From contig NZ_FRCB01000001.1 of NCBI RefSeq assembly GCF_900142765.1, forward strand, positions 124,001-188,000: a stretch of 64,000 nt of DNA, read 5' to 3'. Source of the DNA: Roseovarius litoreus (GTDB lineage Bacteria > Pseudomonadota > Alphaproteobacteria > Rhodobacterales > Rhodobacteraceae). Position 1 is the first letter of the stretch. Every line of letters starts with the position of its first letter. The translations under genes were made by a program, and so were the position numbers. Shown here in pieces: positions 34,019 to 41,134 of the stretch. Below the pieces are notes generated by a model, which was not told where the DNA came from, searched no databases, and was given only the letters and a program-made list of their open reading frames with translations.

Positions 34019-34114
34019 TTACCCTATCCAAAGGCGAATGATCGCGACCAGCAGCGAACCTGCTGCAAGCCAGACCATCCATTTGCGGAAAGTGGTTTCC
34101 TTCAGATCTATCAC
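34019..34114 (-). CDS. Membrane microprotein 2 (about 28-31 aa), paralogue of microprotein 1
   Basis: The frame ends at TAA (34019-34021) and reads VIDLKETTFRKW followed by MVWLAAGSLLVAIIRLWIG. It is 22/31 identical to copy 1, with differences gathered in the N-terminal linker. Its Shine-Dalgarno is AAGGAGGTGAT (34110-34120), an 11-base perfect complement of the usual 16S rRNA 3' end. GTG at 34114 overlaps that signal; CTG at 34105 has 8-nt spacing; the position of copy 1's second GTG is ATA here. It lies 95 bp after the smc stop in the same direction, so read-through from smc is possible. Confidence 0.62.
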   Translation of the reverse strand: MIDLKETTFRKWMVWLAAGSLLVAIIRLWIG

Positions 34115-34208
34115 CTCCTTCCACCGCAAAGGATTGCAGCCTGTGCAGTGGACGGCAGCGGAATTAAGGAAAGGTAAATTCTGTTGAGGACGGGCCACGC
34201 GTCCGACG

Positions 34209-37200
34209 TCAGGCGACCATCGCCTCGGCCTTCTTGAGATCGACCGAGACCAGCTGGCTGACGCCCTGTTCGGCCATTGTCACGCCAAAGAGGCGGTCCA
34301 TGCGGCTCATGGTGACAGCGTGGTGGGTGATGATGAGAAAGCGGGTTTCGGTGCGGCGGCACATTTCGTCCAAGAGGTCGCAGAAGCGGCCCACATTGGC
34401 GTCGTCAAGCGGGGCGTCGACCTCGTCCAGCACGCAGATCGGGGCGGGATTGGCGAGGAACACCGCGAAGATCAGCGCCAGCGCCGTGAGGGTCTGTTCA
34501 CCCCCCGACAAAAGCGAGAGCGTGGCCAGTTTCTTGCCCGGCGGCTGGCACATGATCTCGAGCCCGGCATCGAGCGGGTCATCGCTTTCGACCATTACCA
34601 GATTGGCCTCGCCGCCACCAAAAAGGTGGGTGAAGAGCATTGCGAAGTTGGAATTGACCTGCTCGAAGGCCGTCAGAAGGCGTTCGCGCCCTTCGCGATT
34701 GAGACCGGCGATGCCGTTGCGCAATTCGCGGATCGCCTGTTCGAGATCATCTTTCTCGGCGACGAGGGTGTCGTGTTCCTGCTGCACCTCGCGGGCGTCC
34801 TCTTCGGCGCGCAGGTTCACGGCGCCGAGCGCGTCGCGCTGACGTTTGAGGCGGTTCACATCGGCTTCGATCGCATCCGAGGCGGGCATGCTGTCAGGGT
34901 CGGCGCCGAGCTGTTCCAGCAGCTTGTCGGGTGTGGTGTCCTGATCCTCGGCGATGCGTTCGGCGGCATAGGCGACGCCTTCGCGGGCGGCGTCGGCGCG
35001 GGCCTCAGAGCGGGCGCGCGCCTCGCGGGCCTCGGAGGCCTGCCGTTCGGCCTCGCGTTCGGCGGCGATGGCGTCGCGGGCGGCACCTTCGGCGACCGAC
35101 AGCGCATCAGCGGCGGCGGCGCGGCGCGCTTCGGCCTTGTCGATCTCGCTGCCCAGTTCGGCGCGTTTGGCGGCCAGTTCTTCGGGGCGGGCGGAGGCTT
35201 CGGTCAGCTCGGCCTGCGCGGCTTCCTTGCGTTCGGCCAGTTCGGCGCTGCGCTTTTCGGCGGTGTCCAGACGGTGCCGCCAGCCGCTGATTTCCTTGGT
35301 GACTTCCTGCGAGCGCCGGATACGCGCTTCGCCTTCGCGGCGCAGTTCGTCATGGGCAGAGCGCTTGGCCATCATGGTCATGCGCGCGGCTTCGACCGTC
35401 ATCTTGACATCTTCGACCTCGGCGCGGGCGGCATCGAGATCGCCCAGATCCTTGACGCCTTTTTCGGCCTCGGCCAGTTGGGCGCGGGCGGCGAGCGCCT
35501 CTTCCTCGTGGCGGGTGACGGCAAGACCCAGGGATTCGAGCTTGGACTCGGCGAGGTTGCGATCGGCCTCGGCACGGCTGAGGGCGCGGTTGGCCTGTGT
35601 CATCGCGGCATCGGCGGCGCGGCGGGCCTCGCGGGCCTGCCTGTCGGCCTCGGTCAGATCGGCAAGGCGCTGGCGGAGGGTTTCATGGGCCTGCACCGCG
35701 CCTTCGGCGCGGGCGGAGGCATGGGCCATCTGCTGCTTGAGCTCTTCCAGACGGTTGAGCTGCTGGAGACGCAGGGCGGCGGCGGAGGGCGCATCCTCGG
35801 CCCAGGCGCGGAACCCGTCCCACCGCCACAGATCGCCCTCGGTGGTCACAAGGCGCTGACCGGGCTTGAGCAGGGGTTGCAGGCGGGGACCATCCTCGGG
35901 ATCGACAAGGCCGATCTGGGACATGCGGCGCACCAGAACTTCGGGCACGTTGACATGGGCCGACAGGGCGGTGACGCCATCGGGAAGGGTCTGAGACTGC
36001 GGATAGCCGGGAAGGACGGCCCAGCCTGAGGGGCCATCGGCATCGACCTGGGGCGCGCGCAAATCATCGGCCAGAGCCGCGCCGAGCGCCTTTTCATAGC
36101 CGGGTGCCACCTGCAGAAGGTCGAGGATCTGGCCGCCTTCGGCGGTGTCGCGCTGCACGAGCCGCGCCAGCGCCGTGACTTCGGCGGAGAGCGCGTTCAG
36201 CTCGCCCTCGGCCTCGGAGCGTTCAGAGCGGGCGGTGGCTTCGCGGCTCTGGGTTTCAGAGCGTGCGTCGTCGGCGGCATTGAGCGCCTCTTCGGCGGCG
36301 GCAGCCTTGGCGACGGCCTCGGCCTCGGCGGCTTGGGCGGTTTCGAAATCGCGGGCGGCCTGCGAGAGCGCGTCGCGCGCGGTGCCTGCGGCATCGCGGG
36401 CGCGGGCGGCTTCGGTTTCGCTTTTCTCGAGCGTCTTGCGGCTGTCGGACAGGAACCGCTGAGCCGATTGGTGGCGGGCGGCAAGGCGGGCCACATCCTC
36501 GGTCAGTTCGCTGAGATGGGTTTCGCGGTCCTGAAGGATTTGCGCGGCGTCACGGGCATCCTCGGCGGCGGCGGTGAGGCGGTCCTGATGCCCCTCGCCG
36601 GCCTTGGCCAACTCGCGGGCTTCCCATTCGAGCCGGGCGATGGTTTCGCCCGCGTCGCGGTTGAGCCCGGCTTCACGCTCCATGTCACGGGTCAGTTGCT
36701 CGATCCGGCCCTGCAGGGTTTCGATCCGGGCGCGGGCGTTTTCCTCTTGTTCGTTGAGCGTGTCGCGATGGACCTGAAGGCGCTGCAGGATCGCGGCGGC
36801 AATCGCCTCTTCCTCGCGGCGGGGCGGCAGGGCGTCATCGGCGGCGGCACGGGCCTTGGCGGCGGCACGGGCGGCGGCCTCGGCCTGAGCGGCGGCGGAG
36901 GTGCGCTCGCGGAGTTCCTGCTCGGCGCGGGCGCGGGACTCATCGGCTTCTTTCCAGCGGCGATAGAGCAAAAGGCCCTCGGCGAGGCGCAATTCGTCAC
37001 CGATGGCGCGGTAGCGGGCCGCTTGGCGGGCTTGCCGGGCAAGCTGTGCAAGCTGATTGGCGAGTTGTTCGATCACGTCATCGACGCGCGCGAGGTTCTG
37101 TTCGGCGCCGCGCAGTTTGAGTTCGGCCTCGTGGCGGCGCTGATAGAGGCCCGAGATCCCCGCGGCCTCTTCGAGGATGCGGCGGCGGGATTTCGGCTTG

Positions 37201-37670
37201 GCGTTGATCAGCTCGGAGATCTGGCCCTGACGCACCAGAGCAGGCGAATGCGCGCCGGTCGAGGCATCGGCAAACAGCATCTGCACATCGCGCGCGCGCA
37301 CGTCCTTGCCGTTGACCTTGTAGGCGCTGCCCACGTCGCGGGTGATGCGGCGGACGATTTCGAGGTGATCGCTGTCGTTGAAGCCCGAGGGCGCCAGACG
37401 GTCGGAATTGTCGATATGGATCGACACTTCGGCGAAATTGCGGGCCGAGCGAGAGGCGGCGCCGGCGAAGATCACATCCTCCATCCCGCCGCCACGCATG
37501 GCCGTGGGGCGGTTTTCGCCCATCACCCAGCGCAGCGCCTCGAGCAGGTTGGACTTGCCGCAGCCGTTCGGCCCCACCACCCCGGTCAGACCATGCTTGA
37601 TATGCAGGTCGGTCGGGTCGACGAAGCTTTTGAAGCCGGTCAGTCTGAGCTTGGTGAACTGCAAGGGCAC
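34209..37670 (-). CDS. smc: Chromosome segregation ATPase SMC
   Basis: 1153 residues, full length. The N-terminus FTKLRLTGFKSFVDP leads to Walker A GPNGCGKSN at 33-41; long Ala/Glu/Arg-rich coiled coils flank a hinge in the middle; the C-terminus has the signature LLSGGEQTLTALAL and Walker B ICVLDEVDAPLDDANV. It compacts and segregates the chromosome with ScpA/ScpB. The GTG at 37670 was chosen because family members begin right before (R/Q)FTKLRL; an upstream start would add 22 residues without family support. Confidence 0.95.
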   Translation of the reverse strand: MPLQFTKLRLTGFKSFVDPTDLHIKHGLTGVVGPNGCGKSNLLEALRWVMGENRPTAMRGGGMEDVIFAGAASRSARNFAEVSIHIDNSDRLAPSGFNDSDHLEIVRRITRDVGSAYKVNGKDVRARDVQMLFADASTGAHSPALVRQGQISELINAKPKSRRRILEEAAGISGLYQRRHEAELKLRGAEQNLARVDDVIEQLANQLAQLARQARQAARYRAIGDELRLAEGLLLYRRWKEADESRARAEQELRERTSAAAQAEAAARAAAKARAAADDALPPRREEEAIAAAILQRLQVHRDTLNEQEENARARIETLQGRIEQLTRDMEREAGLNRDAGETIARLEWEARELAKAGEGHQDRLTAAAEDARDAAQILQDRETHLSELTEDVARLAARHQSAQRFLSDSRKTLEKSETEAARARDAAGTARDALSQAARDFETAQAAEAEAVAKAAAAEEALNAADDARSETQSREATARSERSEAEGELNALSAEVTALARLVQRDTAEGGQILDLLQVAPGYEKALGAALADDLRAPQVDADGPSGWAVLPGYPQSQTLPDGVTALSAHVNVPEVLVRRMSQIGLVDPEDGPRLQPLLKPGQRLVTTEGDLWRWDGFRAWAEDAPSAAALRLQQLNRLEELKQQMAHASARAEGAVQAHETLRQRLADLTEADRQAREARRAADAAMTQANRALSRAEADRNLAESKLESLGLAVTRHEEEALAARAQLAEAEKGVKDLGDLDAARAEVEDVKMTVEAARMTMMAKRSAHDELRREGEARIRRSQEVTKEISGWRHRLDTAEKRSAELAERKEAAQAELTEASARPEELAAKRAELGSEIDKAEARRAAAADALSVAEGAARDAIAAEREAERQASEAREARARSEARADAAREGVAYAAERIAEDQDTTPDKLLEQLGADPDSMPASDAIEADVNRLKRQRDALGAVNLRAEEDAREVQQEHDTLVAEKDDLEQAIRELRNGIAGLNREGRERLLTAFEQVNSNFAMLFTHLFGGGEANLVMVESDDPLDAGLEIMCQPPGKKLATLSLLSGGEQTLTALALIFAVFLANPAPICVLDEVDAPLDDANVGRFCDLLDEMCRRTETRFLIITHHAVTMSRMDRLFGVTMAEQGVSQLVSVDLKKAEAMVA

Positions 37671-37954
37671 CTCGGGGGATGATTCCGCGATATGGGATAA
37701 AGTGTGGAGGGCGGTTGGCGCGTCTGTCAACGACAAACCCCACGATATGGGTGCTCAAGAACAGTTATCCACAAGATATATGCCTCGAATGGCAGATTTC
37801 CGCCCGAGGGCGACAGCGATCGGGAAGCGGGCGGCGCGCGGCGGCGCATGGCGCGGATGGGCCGGCAGCGGTCGGAATCGTTCTTGACGGAAATGACCGG
37901 CGCGGTCATACCGGAAAGCGTATGGTTCCCACTAATGGTGCAAAGCATCAGGGA

Positions 37955-38106
37955 TGAAACAGGGAATGACGTGATGGCGGACCCATGTCGGGCGCCCAAT
38001 CGTCAGCCGCCCCCGCGACTGTGTGCGGAGAGCGGGCATCACTTTGCCACTGGGCGTGTCCCGGGAAGGCCGATGCCCGCAGTGACCCGCGAGCCAGGAG
38101 ACCGGC
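37955..38106 (+). ncRNA. Cobalamin riboswitch
   Basis: Conserved B12-aptamer blocks appear in order: AACAGGGAATGACGTGA (37958-37974), GCCGCCCCCGCGACTGT (38005-), GCCACTGGG (38046-), CGGGAAGGC (38062-) and GACCCGCGAGCCAGGAGACC (38084-38103). Spacing and order match the family. It lies 130 bp before the HupE gene and should lower expression of the HupE-CobW-CobN operon when adenosylcobalamin is plentiful. Confidence 0.92.
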
Positions 38107-38208
38107 CATGCAACGGGCGTTCGCGCCCGGCCCACAAACAACGGACGGGGTGTGCCGTTGAGGGACCGAGACAGGCGCAGTGCGTCTGGCGGACCTTCGG
38201 ACGCTACC

Positions 38209-38233
38209 CCCCTTCAGCAAAGACCCGAAGGGG
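38209..38233 (+). promoter_or_regulatory. Shine-Dalgarno-sequestering hairpin before the HupE gene
   Basis: CCCCTTC (38209-38215) pairs with GAAGGGG (38227-38233), which contains the GGGG of the ribosome binding site six bases before the ATG at 38240. This fits a translational expression platform for the upstream cobalamin riboswitch. Confidence 0.6.
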
Positions 38234-38239
38234 ACAGAC

Positions 38240-38884
38240 ATGAAGAAATACATCACCATCGCCGCCGCGACGCTTGCCGCGACACCTGCCCTGGCGCATC
38301 ACCCTATGGCCGGACAGCCCATGGACACGTTCGTGCAGGGCCTGTTGTCGGGCGTCGGGCATCCGGTTCTGGGCTTCGACCATCTGTTTTTCGTGATCGC
38401 CATGGGCGTCGCGGCGCTGTTCACCACACGTCGTCTGATGGCGCCGGCGGCCTATGTCGCCGCCATGCTGGCGGGCTGCGGCCTGATGTATGCCGGGATC
38501 GCGATGCCGGTGAAGGAAGCGATGATCGCGGTTTCGCTGCTGGCGGTTGGCGGCATCGTGCTGTCGGGGCGGACCTTGGGCGCAGGCACGGCTGTGGCGC
38601 TGTTCGCGGCCTTCGGCCTGTTCCACGGCTCGGCCTTTGGCGACAGCATCGCGGCACAGGAAGGCGGCGTGAACGCGGCCGTACTGAGCGGATACCTGAT
38701 CGGTCTGGGCGTGATCCAGTATGCCGTGGCGATCGCTGCGGGCTGGGCGGCTGAAAAGCTGCTTGGCGCGACCGAGGCGGCGTCGGTGAATGCGCGCCTT
38801 GTCGGAGCGATGGTTGCCGGTGTCGGCGTGTTCCTGTGCCTCGAGATCGCGGAAGGCCCGCTGGTGGGCATGATCGCCGGCTGA
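38240..38884 (+). CDS. HupE/UreJ-family transporter, probable cobalt (nickel) uptake
   Basis: 214 residues. A signal peptide ends at ALA (residue 19) and is followed by HHPMAG. The family motif GHPVLGFDHLFFVIAMG (residues 40-56) and LFHGSAFGDS carry metal-binding His/Asp. Five to six membrane helices follow. HupE proteins move nickel or cobalt; control by a cobalamin riboswitch and linkage to cobW/cobN argue for cobalt. This assignment is inference from context. Confidence 0.85.
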   Translation: MKKYITIAAATLAATPALAHHPMAGQPMDTFVQGLLSGVGHPVLGFDHLFFVIAMGVAALFTTRRLMAPAAYVAAMLAGCGLMYAGIAMPVKEAMIAVSLLAVGGIVLSGRTLGAGTAVALFAAFGLFHGSAFGDSIAAQEGGVNAAVLSGYLIGLGVIQYAVAIAAGWAAEKLLGATEAASVNARLVGAMVAGVGVFLCLEIAEGPLVGMIAG

Positions 38885-38956
38885 CAAGGATGTGTCACGG
38901 GCGGGTGCGGGCCATGACCGCACCGCACCTGCCCCGTTCCGGTTGATGAGAGAGCC

Positions 38957-39463
38957 ATGCCGCGGAGCGTGATCCTTTTGGCGACAGGTCTGTTTCTGGG
39001 GGTCGGTCTGGGCTTTGTGCTGGGTGCTGGAACGTCACCGCAGGAGACGCCGGACACCATGCCTTCGGCGGCGGCGGATATCGCACATGACCACGCGGCC
39101 CACGATCATGGACAGGACGGCAGCCACGATCACAAGACCCTCACCGAAGTGGGGGACGCGGCGCCGGTATTGACGCTGAGCATTCACCCCGACGGGCCAC
39201 AGAGCCGGAACCTCCATATAGGTGTGACCGGCTTCACCTTTGATCCTAAGGGGGTGAACGGCCGGCATGTGCCGGGTCACGGTCACGCCCATGTCTATGT
39301 CAACGGGGTCAAGATGCCCCGCGCCTACAGCCCCTGGGTGCAGCTTCTGGCGCTGCCGAAAGGGACACATGCAATCCGCGTCACGCTGAACGCGAACGAC
39401 CATTCACAGCTGGCCCGCAACGGCCAGCCCATCGAAGCCACGATACCCGTGGTGATCGACTGA
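38957..39463 (+). CDS. Membrane-anchored His-rich periplasmic protein, unknown family
   Basis: 168 residues. An N-terminal anchor (VILLATGLFLGVGLGFVLGAG) is followed by a His/Asp-rich stretch (HDHAAHDHGQDGSHDH) and a beta-sandwich-like domain with GRHVPGHGHAHVYVNGVKMPRAYSPWVQLLALPKG. I do not recognise the fold name, but the final strand resembles cupredoxin or copper-chaperone tails. In a B12-regulated cobalt operon it may bind Co/Zn in the periplasm and pass it on. Function is inferred. Confidence 0.72.
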   Translation: MPRSVILLATGLFLGVGLGFVLGAGTSPQETPDTMPSAAADIAHDHAAHDHGQDGSHDHKTLTEVGDAAPVLTLSIHPDGPQSRNLHIGVTGFTFDPKGVNGRHVPGHGHAHVYVNGVKMPRAYSPWVQLLALPKGTHAIRVTLNANDHSQLARNGQPIEATIPVVID

Positions 39464-39503
39464 GCGCAGATCGCGCATGTCCATTTATCAAGGAGAGACC
39501 CTG

Positions 39504-40604
39504 ATGCCCGCCAAGATCCCCGCAACGGTCGTGACCGGTTTCCTTGGGGCCGGCAAGACCACCCTGATCCGGCACATGCTGGAGAACGCCAACGGCAAGC
39601 GCATCGCGCTGATCATCAATGAATTCGGCGATCTTGGCGTCGATGGCGGCATCCTCAAGGGCTGTGGCATCGAGGGCTGTGCGGAAGAGGATGTGATGGA
39701 ATTGAGCAACGGCTGCATCTGCTGCACCGTGGCCGATGATTTCATTCCCACCATGCAAAAGCTGCTGGACCGCGAGACCGCGCCCGATCACATCGTGATC
39801 GAGACGAGTGGGCTGGCCCTGCCGCAACCCTTGGTTCGGGCGTTCAACTGGCCCGAGATTTCCACCCGCGTCACCGTGGACGGGGTGGTGACGGTGGTCG
39901 ATGGCAAGGCGGTGACCGAGGGCCGCTTTGCGCATGATGTGGCCGCCGTGGATGCACAGCGCGCAAGGGACGAGAACCTGGACCATGAGACGCCGCTATC
40001 CGAGCTGTTCGCCGATCAGGTGGCCTGCGCCGACATGATCGTGGTGAACAAGGCCGATCTTCTGGGCGAGGCCGAGGCGGCCGATCTGGTGGAGAAGCTG
40101 CGCCGCGACAGCCGCGACGGGGTGCAGGTGATCAAGGCCACGATGGGGGCGCTGCCGCTGGATGTTCTGCTGGGTCAGGGTGTGGGCGCCGAGACCGATA
40201 TGGAAGCGCGCCACGAGATCCATCATCACCACGGCCATGACGACGATCATCACGACGATCACGATCATGATCATGATCATGACCACGATGACCATGACCA
40301 TCATCACCATGACCACGATCACGACGCGTTCGAATCCTTTGTCGTGACCCGTCCCGAGATTGCAGATCCGACCCGTTTCGCGGCACAGGTGGCCGAGGTG
40401 ATCCGCGCGCATGATATCCTGCGTCTCAAGGGTTTTGCCGCGGTCGAGGGCAAGCCCATGCGCCTGACACTGCAGGCGGTGGGGCCAAGGGTGGACAGCT
40501 ATTTCGACCGCCCCTTCGGCACGGAGGCCCGCGAAACGCGGCTGGTGGTGATCGGTCAGGCGGGGCTTGACCGGGCCGCGATCGAACGGGCGCTGTCGGC
40601 CTGA
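39504..40604 (+). CDS. cobW: CobW-type metallochaperone GTPase
   Basis: 366 residues. P-loop GFLGAGKTT (12-20), CICC metal motif (71-74), ETSGLALPQPL and NKADLL for the GTPase. Residues 237-274 are an unusually dense His/Asp run between the GTPase and C-terminal domains, likely a metal store. The start at 39504 follows AGGAGAG. CobW supplies cobalt to CobN in aerobic cobalamin synthesis, agreeing with its place before cobN. Confidence 0.93.
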   Translation: MPAKIPATVVTGFLGAGKTTLIRHMLENANGKRIALIINEFGDLGVDGGILKGCGIEGCAEEDVMELSNGCICCTVADDFIPTMQKLLDRETAPDHIVIETSGLALPQPLVRAFNWPEISTRVTVDGVVTVVDGKAVTEGRFAHDVAAVDAQRARDENLDHETPLSELFADQVACADMIVVNKADLLGEAEAADLVEKLRRDSRDGVQVIKATMGALPLDVLLGQGVGAETDMEARHEIHHHHGHDDDHHDDHDHDHDHDHDDHDHHHHDHDHDAFESFVVTRPEIADPTRFAAQVAEVIRAHDILRLKGFAAVEGKPMRLTLQAVGPRVDSYFDRPFGTEARETRLVVIGQAGLDRAAIERALSA

Positions 40605-41068
40605 TGCTGATTGTCGAGCCGGGTGATCCGCGCGCGCCCGGCCCGCGCGCCCTGCTGGAGGCGAGCCATGCTTTGATGCATGCGCTGTTTCCGGCCGAGG
40701 ATTGCTATGGCTTGTCCATCGACGATCTGTGCGGCGAGGATGTGGCGTTCTTTACCGCGCGGGCCAATCGCGCCACGGCGATCCTTGGGGTCGGGGCGCT
40801 GGCGATCCGGCCCGGATATGGCGAGGTGAAGGCGATGTTCACCGCACCGGAGGCCCGGGGACAGGGTGTGGGCGCGGCGCTGCTGCGGCGGATCGAGGAT
40901 GAGGCGCGCGCGCGTGCCCTGCCGATGATCCGGCTGGAAACCGGCAAGGGGCTTGATGACGCGGTGCGGCTTTACGAGCGGCACGGGTTTGCGCCCTGCG
41001 GGATTTTCGGCGACTACAGGCCCAACACCACAAGCGTGTTCATGGAAAAACAACTGAGCGCGTGCTGA
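40604..41068 (+). CDS. GNAT N-acetyltransferase in the cobalamin operon
   Basis: 154 residues, a single GNAT domain. The acetyl-CoA loop is EARGQGVGAALLRRIE and the C-terminus reads LYERHGFAPCGIFGDYRPN. Start overlaps the cobW stop (TGATG). Its substrate is unknown; it may be only co-expressed with B12 genes. Confidence 0.85.
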   Translation: MLIVEPGDPRAPGPRALLEASHALMHALFPAEDCYGLSIDDLCGEDVAFFTARANRATAILGVGALAIRPGYGEVKAMFTAPEARGQGVGAALLRRIEDEARARALPMIRLETGKGLDDAVRLYERHGFAPCGIFGDYRPNTTSVFMEKQLSAC

Positions 41069-41134
41069 TCCGATCCCGGTCTGCATGCCACCGGACAGGC
41101 GGAGCGACCGCCGCAACAGAAAGGCCCAAGACAG

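Larger units (their letters stand above)
33847..34145. repeat. Tandem duplicated unit 2 of the microprotein/sRNA locus
   Basis: Second copy, from CAGCCTGTTGCGCC to GGATTGCAGCCTG. It keeps every part of unit 1 in the same order but has diverged clearly in sequence, so the duplication is not recent. It lies between unit 1 and the 3' end of smc. Confidence 0.88.
37671..38239. other. smc / HupE divergent intergenic region
   Basis: 569 bp. Besides the riboswitch and the SD-sequestering hairpin, the first 280 bp hold the smc promoter and the start of the riboswitch leader; a -10-like ATACCGG/ATAAAG stretch is not convincing. No supported gene is present. Confidence 0.5.

Noticed and set aside
33571..34041. 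Plus-strand open frames of 70-80 codons across the tandem repeat
   Set aside because: The part common to both copies is identical at all codon positions, unlike the synonymous pattern of the minus frames, and in copy 1 the continuing frame is broken by a stop. They cover the sRNA promoter-like block and terminator.
34110..34120. ATCACCTCCTT on the plus strand, identical to a 16S rRNA 3' end
   Set aside because: Only 11 bases match and no more rRNA is around. It is best read as the reverse complement of a strong Shine-Dalgarno for microprotein 2.
34320..37682. Two long plus-strand open frames (over 400 and 500 codons) opposite smc
   Set aside because: They mirror smc in high-GC DNA, are low complexity (Gly/Ala/Leu) and have no family motif. 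The same holds for the long frames opposite cobN, the CoA ligase and dihydropyrimidinase.
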